Below are positions 41,501 through 53,500 of a stretch of 64,000 nucleotides of DNA, in pieces; the first letter of the stretch is position 1, and every line of letters starts with the position of its first letter. The translations under genes were made by a program, and so were the position numbers. Source of the DNA: Osmia lignaria lignaria (taxonomy: Eukaryota > Arthropoda > Insecta > Hymenoptera > Megachilidae). The notes under the pieces are model-generated. The model was given only the letters and a program-made list of their open reading frames with translations. It searched no databases and was not told the origin of the DNA. The DNA is taken from assembly GCF_051020975.1 (NCBI RefSeq), contig NC_135033.1, positions 3,003,501 to 3,067,500 on the forward strand, written 5' to 3'.

Positions 41501-44500
41501 AGATCGAAAGGGATGATATCTTTGCCAACTATTCTTCAGGAATTCCCTAGAACCATTCGTGGCTATTTGACCCAAAATAATTAAAAACTTGAAATAGTAA
41601 ACGAAATTGAAATTCTGGTCCTTTAATATATTGGATCAGAGAAATATACAAGGTATGGTAGGGATAGGTAATGCAACCTTGTGGAGGGTGATTATATTAT
41701 CCCTCAGACAGCGGACGATAGAGAGTACATTGTTATTTTAAAAATTAATATATTTTTCCAATATATAAAAATCTTTTATTTTTACTCTAAAATTATATAT
41801 TTAACTTTAGGTTAATATTCTTGCATGTTTTGAAAGTTTGGGTCGCAATTGACCACGGGTCCGCTGTCCATGGGTTAATGTAAAAGTAAACCAACGACAG
41901 TAATGGAAAATGTTCTAAGGAGTTTCTCCAGCTCAACTATCTCCAAACTTATTAACCCTTTTTCAGATTTTCAGATTTAATTCTATAAATGATTTCCTGG
42001 AATCATTATATAGTTTAAGTAATAGACGCAATCTTATAGTTTAATTTGGGGTGCGGCTGCTGCTTCTATATTCTAAAGAAAGATGAATAAATGATGCCAA
42101 TGTTACGATAGATATTAATAATACATATTTTAACGATTTTATTAAATTATATTTTTCTAAATATCTTTGATGACGCGTATAAGTCCTTGCATTATGAATC
42201 AGAGAATTATGGATTAAGGTCATGATGCCTTGATTTAATTGTTCGGAAGACTATACGATTCTATCTTTAAGCTGCAGATGTTTAGACTATTTTCTGCGTA
42301 GAATCACAAACAAAAGTTCAGTGCAGTAAGACTTTATGATCTTTGCTGCAGTTTTGTAATTTGTGATTTGCAAAGATACAAAAGAAATTAATTATTCTAT
42401 GATAATTGAAATTCTAAAATATCGATGAATTTAAAATACATTGTATTTTTGGTTGTGATATAATATCTAAAAGTGGAATGATGTATTGGTACAGGAGACT
42501 CTTGTTATAGTTCCACACGAGCGATTGGACCTTCATACAGATTTTCAAGCACACTAATGTCGCTTATTTACCATCACATGCTATGAAGATATTACCCTCT
42601 CTCTCCCAACGAGAACTTGGAAGTTTATAAGATTTTCTGCTCCTACAGTCCCGTCCATGGCAATATAACTAAAGTCTACTGTCGTAATATAAGCCACATG
42701 TGTGATAGTAATACGAAATATTTCACATCAATTTTAAAAATTGATTAATAAACAAAAAACAAAATTTCAATCATTATTTCTAATGAGAAAAAAGAGAATT
42801 AAATAAAGAAACTAAACGTTTCAGAAAGTACAATGTAGATTTTATGATAAAAGCTATTCAAGGATGATTGTAAGGGTGAACTATAGTTTCAGTGCTTTTT
42901 ATGGCACCTTTGGGCTCATAACGATTACAGTGGTACCTTGGTATACAATCTAAATTCGTTCCTGATGTTTGGACTTATACCGAGTAGAACGTATACCAAA
43001 CCAACCTTTCCCATATTTTATTATATGATATCCTTACTTGTACGATCAGTCAGTTAATAATACATCAACTCCGAATATAATTGATTATTAATTTAATTTT
43101 TCCTCTGAGATAATTATTTAAACATGACGCAAAATTCACACAAAAAATTTATGTCGTATACCGAACAAAATTTGTCACTTCCAAACAGGACATATTCCAA
43201 AACAAACGTATACCGAGGTACCACTGTATATTGGTTCAGAGGACGAAGCAAGCAAATACGTAAAGTATACAACACTGTTTATAACTTAACAAATTATGAC
43301 CTTAATATTGTAGGCGTTTAGTGGAGGGGAGAGGGTTTCGTCTCCCCGGACGCCTTTAGTTCGGGTCGGGGACCGCTAGGTGGCGACGAGAGATCGGTGA
43401 CTGCTCTCGCAAGCGGTCGCCCGGCATGCAGTCGAACATACATATAGAAGTTCCAAATTGCGGTATGACAGGTGTTTGGGGCAGGCATCGTCTGTTGTCA
43501 GCCCCACTGACGAATCTGACAGACGACCCTAAGACGAAACGCCTTGCTCTCTCCTACAATATGTGTAAATTTAAACTGTTTTTATACTATGTTCTTACTG
43601 TTTTACATGAAACAATTTTGATCTGTATATTATATATAACGTTACAAACAGAAAGATGTGTTAACTATATTCCATTCTTCTTATTTGCCCGAATTGACTA
43701 TTTGATTCACTCTTATGTTACTCATAATACATCATAAAATAAAATTCCATGATCGTTCGACTCGGAAAAAAATGTCAAGTAATCAAGTGCGAACACTTGA
43801 GGTTTCAGTGTTTACGCTTATTTTAGACGGACTGTATGTAGATCCTTAGGCGGGCCAATAATTCTCAATCGGCGTTTCCGAACGTTTGCTACGGGCCGTT
43901 CGCGGCGTCCCTTAAATCCAGCAACGAGGCCGACCTTATCGGGGCCCTTCCACCGTGCGCCATTATTGTGAGATACTGTACGTCCTGATCCGTCGTTTAG
44001 AGCCTATCCAGGCCGCGAATCTCACGCGTTCGGCAGTCGATTCTCGTTCTCTTTCGCTTACTAGAGAGAAAGAAGAATGAAGGAAGCAGAATGCTCTCGC
44101 TCGCTCGCGACCACTTAGACGTACATCGCGGGGGAGGAGAGTCGAAGGAAGGAGGGCCGAGGGAGAGGGGTAGACAGGTAATCAGAGGCACTAAACCACG
44201 ATACCATGCTGGCAGTTAGAGGCCTCTATCTCTCCTGTCGTTGGTGGTACAACACGCCCGGTATTATTTGCAGGCTGCCACATTTGTCGTAGGTGGTCTT
44301 GCGACAGTGGCGTTGCGCGGCCCGTATAAACGACGCCGTCTATACGGCACACCGTGGTTCTCCTTCGCCTTCTCCTCTCCGCGATCTCGCGGATAACGAA
44401 CGCCTCCGAGAGGCTCCGATCCGCACGACATCTACCATCTCTACCACCGTGACTGATTAACGAGTGAATTAACAAAGATTAACGCCCCGTGGCAGCGGCG

Positions 44501-47500
44501 AAATTTATGGCCAACGTTAACCGATTCCTGAATTATGGAGTTTAACGGCAGCCGATATCTTCTACGGCATCTCCTGATCGAATGGCTTCAATGTATAGTG
44601 GTGTACAATTTAGGCTTTCCTTAGTTAGCGTCCCATCACTCGCCATGTCATTTTTTGTGTAAGGACAAGAGATTTTGAATTGGGCTCTCCTAAGAATCCA
44701 CCCGAGTCTCCTCGGAATTTATCAAAGACCACAGGCAAGTAGCGCAGCAACACTTCCCCCTAAACTTACGTTTAACTAAGAAAAATCCACTTTGCAGCTG
44801 TGTTTTCGAATGGCCCCACCAACATTGAGAACTCAGGTTCGGTATATAACCTAAATTGACTATAAGAAACCTGGATTTCTTACCGTTTTCAAGATATCGT
44901 GGTAAGGTTAGGTTAGGTTAGATTAGGTTAGGTTCTGTGTATGCGCAGTATCGAATAGCATATGTTCAGTATCGAATAGCGCATGCGCAGTATTGAATAG
45001 CGCATGCTCAGTATCGAATAGCGCATACGTAGTCCCAAAATTGCATAAAAATTTCTTACCACGATATCTCAAAATCGGTAAGATATCCAGCTCTGATACC
45101 AATTTTAATTGGTTTCTGGTAAGTCAATTTAGGTTATATACCGAACCTGAATTCTCAGTTTTGGTGGGACCATTCGAAAATTTATCCCACTTTGCCCCCA
45201 ACTGTAGCTGGGTCCACCGTTTTGTGCATGAAAGTTTCTTAGATTCTTACGTTAATGGTGTCGTTATTATGTTTCCTTTAAATGTAATGGTCTGTAAATT
45301 ATATGTGCACGTAATGCCGATAATAGATAGAATGTATGGTAGGTCTGGTTACGTCCGTCATAATCGGGACACGAGCGAGATTGATGACGGCGTAAAGAGC
45401 ATCGATGGGAGTGGAGTCGTTACGTACAATCGAACACGCTTCCTCCCGCGAAACTCCTACGTGGTCGAACAATTTCGCAAGTCGCGATGAAAGTAGATCT
45501 TCGTTGACTCAGGTATAAAGTATTCCAGCGTTACCATCGATACGTGTAAAGGTAGAACTTGATCGTTCCTTCGAATGGATCATAAACTGGAAATATTCAG
45601 CGTTCAGATAATAATCTACCGAAAATTTTATTTAATATCATTCATTTGTTTATATTTTCTATTAAAATCAAATTAAAGGTATTTCGTAGCGGTATCTTCA
45701 TTATTCCTGTACTTGACTAGTTATATTGTTTCGCATTAGATTAACACTCGGCCGTCGGCCCATGGAGAGAGCCCCAATTAAATCTTAATTTAATTTTGTA
45801 TTTCATATTATTTTCATCTTCTAAATTTTACTCTGTTCCTTCAAAAATTGCTTTTCCAATATATGAAACTCTTCCGTTTAAAAATTATACAATTTAACTT
45901 TGGATTAATATCCTTGTATATGTATTGCAAGTTTGGGTCTCGATTGACCCAGACATCGCTGTTAAGGGTTAATGCATAAGTCTGTGATGCATTTAGGTTA
46001 CACGTATATCGCGTAAAATGTTAGTTTAAGATTTCTTATATTAGAGCTATATTTTTTATATTAACAACGAAAAACTAAAAAATGGTATTTGATCACGGTG
46101 GTAGGGAATGATTCTACATATATTAGGTTGTGTAATAAATTCCTGCATTTTTTGTATTTTATTTTCTTCCCGCAATTTTGTGTTTTATTAGGTAAAGTAT
46201 ATATATATATGTCTTTTTCTTGCTCTACAAACCGATCTGTTTCAATTTTTCGAATTAATTAATTAATTTTAATCAATTTTCAGGCTTTTGAAATGGAAGT
46301 TCCAGGAGGCAAAAAAATACATTTTCGACATCTGCTCTATTTCGCCTTTCGTTGTCGTCAAAAAGCTACGGAAGCAGCTCGCGGCATTCGTAACGTGTAT
46401 GGAGCAGATGCTATAGAACAGATGTCGAAAATGAATTTTTTTTGCCTCCTGGAACTTCCATTTCAAAAGCCTGAAAACTGATTGAAATTAATTAACTCGA
46501 GAAATTGAAGCAGATAGGTTTGTAAAGCAAGAAAAAGATTTGCGAATTACTTTACCTAACAAAACACAAAATTGCGGGAAAAAAATAAAACAAAAAACGG
46601 GGGAATTTATTACACACCCTAATAGTACAATGTAACGTTCGAGTAAACGATTTGACAGAAACAGTAATTCCAGACTCGAATTGGGAAATTTTTGCGTATC
46701 AACCCACTCCTGTATTTGATGTTCAATTAACAAATGACTGTGGAGTATTAGTAATGACCTATCAGTTGTGGAGCTTCCTTCCCTTATACCGGTGAGTTTG
46801 CCCTGGTGGCAGTGATCTTATCACTCATGGCAATGTCATATAACAGAAGGATGTTAAAAGATTCCTTTACTTATGTTACTATTTCTGGGGAAACTTCCAA
46901 AAGGCCCCATCACCCCAGGACAACCAAACTTCGGATTTATAGTAATTGAGGGACGAGAAATGGAATGAGACCATTTTCAGAACTGGCAAATAAACCGTTC
47001 TCGAGATATAGAGGGTATTCTAAAAGTGCGGAAACCCCCTATTATCTTGATAAGAACGCATTTCCACGCAAAATGACTAACCTAACCCTAACCCTAAACC
47101 TAACCTAGGTTAGGTTAATCGTTTTCCGTGAAAATGCGTTCTTATCGAGGTAATAGGGGGTTTCCGCACTTTTAGAATACCCTGTATATCTCGAGAACGG
47201 TTTATTTGTCAGTTCTGAAAATGGTCTCATTCGATTTCTCGTTCCTCAATTACTATAAATCCGAAGTTTGGTTGTCCTGGGGTGATGGGGCCTTTCGGAA
47301 GTATACCCCTATTTCTGTAATCGCTGCCCCGATTGTAAATTGTATAATTGCAAAGCTCTAACCCAGCAGGACTATCATGTTCCCTAGGGAAGGCTGGTAT
47401 GCTCAGTATTGTATAATATTTATCAGGCGATGCTCGAAATTCCAATGAGAAAGATCTCGCAGAAACGATCGGTCGATCGATTTCCACTGTTGACATACGA

Positions 47501-50500
47501 GCAGCAAAGAGGGGCTAACGGTTAGGGAATGATTAATAAAGATGCGCGGCCACGCGTTTCACCGGATATAAGGCCCACACAGATACCGTAGACGTGTAGG
47601 TAAATCTCTGTGTATCGGTTGGTTCTCGCCAAGTACAGAAGAAAACACGGCATAGGGCGGCGGTAGGTGAACCGAACCGGTGCGGTGTCCGCCGTCGGGA
47701 CGCGTGCTCGTGTATCCTCTCTCGGCCGGAATACGCGCATGCAGCCCAATGAAGAAGAAAGAGGATGAGGATTAAGAGGTGGAGGACGCACGTCCACGTC
47801 CACGTGCATAACTCGGACATAAAACAGGCTCGCTGGCGCAAACCACGGCCCCGTGCTGGGGTACGGATGGGCTAACGGATGAACGGACAGACGGGGACGG
47901 ATCGACACACAGCACGCGCGCATGAATATGTAGGATGTCTGGAAAAAAAGATGAGGAAAAGTGGGGGCGGCAAAGACTCGACGCGCATAGTAATCGAAGC
48001 CGCGTCATGCCAATAACATCGCCTGGCGATCACCTAATGTCCGATCGATCGATTGGCTACACAGTTTCCCTGGATTTATTTTTTATAATCTTATCACATT
48101 TCTTTAGCGATACAGGAGGATTAAATTAACTCTTTCTCACTCAAATGTACCTACTGGACATAAGATCGGTAATAGATTTCTCGTCCTTAAAAGTTTAGGT
48201 AAAAATTTAGTATGTTTAGAAATTTTTTCAAGAAAAACTTAAGAATCTTTTTGAATAAACGATTTTTCATTTTGAAAATATATATTTTTATAAACTTCAA
48301 GTAAAATAATGAAAATTGTAGGAGACATTAATGAATGTTTGTGAACCCTATCTTTAGAAGACAATTTGTGATGACCACTGTTACTTTTTATTTATTTGAA
48401 TAATTTCTAATAACGAAGGGGGCCAGCCCACCCTAGGGTGTTGATTGCAAATAGGTCTCACCAGGCCTCGGGTAGGCCTGACCCCGTACTTACAATTAGT
48501 TACGCTAATACTCCCACCGTCTGCTTTGGGAGAACTCGGAAAGAACCGAAAGGGAAAATTTGAAGAAAGCCTAATCTAGACATTCCCTATACATGACTGT
48601 ACTTACATTTGCGTTCGATCGCTTTTAGCAAATTGAACAAAGACCCCACTGTTTTAATTAATGGTATATGTATCAAATGAACATCTGAATTAAACAGTAT
48701 TAGAAATACAGTTAAAGAAAAAATGGTAATTGTGCGGTTTTGAAGCATGTCGCTAAAAAGACCTGATACATCAAAATGTTCATCGAAATGAAAAAGCAAG
48801 AGAAAAATCTGCTCTTTCTATTGCTTCTTTACCGAATGATCTACGATGATTTGATCGCTTTCTAGGAGCAGTTAAAGTCAAAAGGACGACTTTTACTTCA
48901 AAATTAAATAACTCAGCCAAAAAAAATCGTACAACAACCAACAAATACTGATTTTACATAGGAAGGTAGTCGCTTTCGACTGGTACAAATACAACTTGCT
49001 AAAAAAATTTTGTTATGCCATGCAACGTTACAAATTTGAACAAAATTTTTAAAAATTTAGACTTGCTACTTATATCACTATAACTTTTCTTTACGCGATA
49101 TCGATTCGATCATTATTTTCAAAGTTATAACCATCTGAATCTCGTCCTATTTTTCGGGTTTGTAGAGGTGATCCCTTAATTGTTTTGCTGAGTGTATAAC
49201 AAATGCCTTATATTATATTCAAAAAAGTTACTCACGGAGACACTTTTTGATAAAAATGTGCCAAATTGGTACTGATTGTTGACAAATAATTAAATAATTT
49301 GAAAGTGTTGTGCCAGGATTGGATTAAAATTTGTGGAGCCTGGAGCTATTAAGCCTTCAAGAGTCTTCTTGGTTGATAAACTTGGTTGAAAAACTGAAAT
49401 TTATTTTAAATAAAATTAAATACCGTCTAATCGCAAAAGAAAAAAGGTAACAATAAAAAAATTCATTTAATATTTTTTTGACGTAGTAAATGTCCATTCT
49501 AAACTTTCCCTTAATCGGGTGCTGAGTTAGATTATTATGTTTGCATATTTTATAAAACATAGAAGTGCTGCGAATTAGAACCACTATTTTTTCTACTTAC
49601 TATCAATAATAGATCATTCAAAAATTCGTTTAACATTAGCCCTAGATTAGAACTCGCAAAAATGGCGGGTCATAGATTTCTTATTTTACATTACAGTAAT
49701 TATAAACGGCTTTCTGTGGAAACCTTAACTTCTGTTGAGATAAAGAATAATTGTGTACATATGTTAATTTATGATTTATCCTTTATTCAATTACTTGTTA
49801 TTTGATTTTCAGCTTGAAAATAAGTACGGATCGAACGCTTGTAGTTCTACTGTTAACCCTCGGACAGCGGACCATGGAGAGAGTCTCAACTTTAATTTAA
49901 TTTTGTATATCTCATATCATTAGAAAATTATTCTAGAAATTATTCTTCCAATATGTATATAAAGCCCATTCGTTTAAAAATTATACATTTAATTTTAGAT
50001 TCTGCAACTTTAGGTCTTAATTGACACAAATTCCGCTGTTCACGGGTTAATAAATTTCTTTTCAATACAAAAAATTCTCAAAACAAATATTGAAGATTGA
50101 GATGCATATGAAGAGATAAATATGAAGAATCACAGAAGAATCGAATGATTTTCAAAATAAATATTTAATGGAAATGTATGAAAAGACGATTGGAGATGTA
50201 CAAGAAGAAAGGATGAAAGAAAAAGAAAGGAGAGGAAAATGTTCAAAATGAATATTCAAAATTGAAAGGAACGAAGAGAAGATTGAAGATATATACGAAG
50301 TGATTGATATAAAGAAAGAATCAAGTGAGAGAAGATTGAAAAATCTTGAAAATGAATATTTAAGATTGGAACGAATGTAAAGAAGGTTGAAAATATACAT
50401 GAAGAGATCGATAGGAGGAATCAAAGAAGAAAAGAATAAAGAGGAGGTAAGGGAGCGTGTGCCGTATACGAAGACACGCGCGAATGGCCGTGCTAAAACT

Positions 50501-53500
50501 GGCACGGGTAGGTGGCTAACACACGAGTAGAGTTTACAATTTTCTGCACGACGCTCGTTCGAATGCCTGTAACGTTGCGGATGCCAATTGCCGATAATTC
50601 AAGGTGTACCAACCCACGATATAACGCACGGCCACGACGCTGACAGATTGGCGGGTACCGGTACAAGCACTCTTCGACGCCGAGGCTCTTTTAAACGCGC
50701 CACGTTTCGGCGCATCTTGTTCGCGCCGTTTCCAACAACCTACATACACCAAAGAGTCTTTTACGAAGACGTTGGTTTTGATTTCTTTGTGAAGCATTAG
50801 GTTATCCCATAAATAATAAAGAATGTTTGATCTCGCTCCTCGTTTTTTCTTTTTAATTATTTCTCAACCCTTGATAGAACCCTTGATAAAGGCATTCATC
50901 AAGGTTACAAATTATTTATAAGTATTTAATCTCTTAAGATATTTTAATTATTATATTGCTTTTAAGCAAGTGGAACACTAAAAGCAGAATTTGAATATTT
51001 ACCATTTTTGCAACAATGAATCGAGCCCTCCCCCTCCCGTCGAAATTCCCAGTTTGCATATTATCGCAAATTCAATTTTTTATCCCATATCTACTATCAT
51101 TTCATTATCGAAATAAAAAATGATTTAGTTGTTAACGTTTTCCAAAATTTCTGCCGAACTTTCTTTGTAAATTATCTTGATGTACGTAGACCCTTGAACA
51201 GCAGAGCTTGGGTTAATCTTAACCCTAATTTATAAGCTTCAAACACAAAATTAAATTAAAACTGTTGCTCTCTCTCCATAGTCTGCCGACCGAGGGTCAA
51301 TGACATAAACTTTTTTCTTATAACATATTGAGATAATTAATTAACTGAATTTTAAAAATGGGATTCACCCTGGAAATTTATGATACTTGTTATTATCTGA
51401 GGTGATATGTATGTTATATGTGTAATATTCGAAAAACTGCAAAAGATAATAATAAGGTAACCAACTAGACAAATCAGTTTCTGTATGAACAAATATTTCA
51501 AAGAAAATTTAGAAAATTATGAATCCTTTAATTGTGACCAATTTTTAATGTATCATATTGCGATGCATATGAAATACTTTTGGACTTAATTACAAATATT
51601 AATATCTCACGTAATATCAAAGAGCACAATAACGCCTCGGCTGTCTCCATAAAATTGCCCATATATTCAATAACATAGATACAGTAGATACACTATAGTA
51701 ACCGTTAGTAGAAATATAATTATTTAGTTTTTCAATTTAAGATGATAATTTTTTATATGTAATATTTAGTACGATGATAATAATAATTAGATAGTAATAT
51801 AGGTACAGTGGTACCTCGGTATACGTCTGCTTTGGAATACGTTCAATTCGGAATACGTTCTGTTTGGAGGTGACAAATTTTGCTCGATATACGACTTCTG
51901 TTCGGCATACGACATAAATTTTTTCTGTGAATTTTGCGTCATTTTTAAATAATTATCTCAGAGACAAAATTAAATTAATAATCAATTATATTATAACTGA
52001 CTGATCATACAAGTAAGAATATCAGAAAATACGTCCTATTCGGTATAAGTCCAAACATCAGAACCGGATTAAGGTCGTATACCGAGGTACTACTGTATCA
52101 GCAGATTGAGATTTAAGATTATAAGGATAGAAAAAATCGTCAATATTCGTTAAAAGAATTGTATAAAAAGCTTTTTCTCTTGAAAGTAGTCGCGAAACAG
52201 CTCTGGGAATAAGAAAGTCGGAAAATTCTCTTTGTACCGACATTATTAATTTAATTACTCGTCACGTGAATGGAGAACCGAATGGGGAGAAAACGCAGGA
52301 ATTAATCAGTGCCTTTGTCAGTGAATTTTCTTTGTTAAGAAGGCCGCTCTTTCTCTTATTAAAAGATGTCTATATAATACATTTAATTTAATTCAGAAAT
52401 AATGAAGTAATTATCAATCAGTCGGTAAGTATAATAACAATAGTTTAAATTACTTATAAAGAAAGTTCATTCTTTAATGACAGATTTAGAACTTGAAACG
52501 ATATTTTATAAGATTATATACTATTTAAACAGTTTCTAAATATTGCCTCTCACTTGCCCTCTCACCATTCTAAAATTTCAAATTTTCAATATTTCAAAAT
52601 ACCAGAATTTTTTAATTTCTGGAGGACCTAACCCCAACCCAGAAAAAATCTTTATATCAATGCTTTTAAAGTTGAGATTATGAAACACATATACAACTTA
52701 CAGTTAATTTTCATATAGATATCAAACAGTTAAGCATACATATTTTGCTTTAAATAAAAATAAAATACTATAATTTGTTGATACAGTTTATACGACGAAA
52801 GTCTGTATCAAGTATTGTCATCTGTTATTCCAGCTCCTGCATCGCCATTTTATTTCTTTTTTCATTTCTTAATATTTAAAATTGTGGATAAGATTTCATT
52901 TTATAAAATTCTATGAAAACATATTTTTTTGTATTTTATATTTTTCAAGGAAATGGCTTTTTAAATTATTTATTATTTTGAGGTCTCTTAGGGTGGCCTT
53001 CTTAATGACAGAATGGACGAATATTTTAGTGTTCATCATTGTTCTAGTTAATTGTTTTGACATAAAAAATAACACATTTTAATAGGTCTCACACCAATGC
53101 GCCCTATATTTGGTAAAAAAAAACTATGTGCCTATTGTAAGATTAGAATTATTGAAAATAGTACTGATCATTTTGACTAAAAAATCTGTTTCATTTTCTT
53201 AGATCCTGAAGTAAGCTGAAAAATTTGTTTTATTTTTTGTGTTTAGGAGCTTCCATGTAGATTGGAGTATTTCAAATTGCGATGAGTAGAAACGTGTATA
53301 GTTTCATCGAAACTAGAATGAAGAAATAAAGATCCGCGAAAGACGGTAAATAAAATTATAGCTAGAACCTCCTGTTATTTCGATCGTTTTAATTAGTGGT
53401 TTAAAGATAGAACGTCAAATCCTTCCGGCTGACAATAAGATTCGCCGAGTCGTAAGCAGCCAGTTTTATGCCTGTACGAGAAAATTACAAAGATATCGAG

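Noticed and set aside
44993..45490. 165-codon plus-strand frame
   Set aside because: It begins inside the FB1 minisatellite and runs through the element's arm into unique DNA; not a real gene start.
47083..47122. Telomeric array
   Set aside because: Only a few TTAGG/CCTAA-like repeats sit at the centre of a foldback element in the middle of a gene; this is not a chromosome end.
47522..47923. 133-codon minus-strand frame
   Set aside because: P/R/H/C-rich without domain, overlapped by other open frames in a GC-rich island; no splice or homology support.
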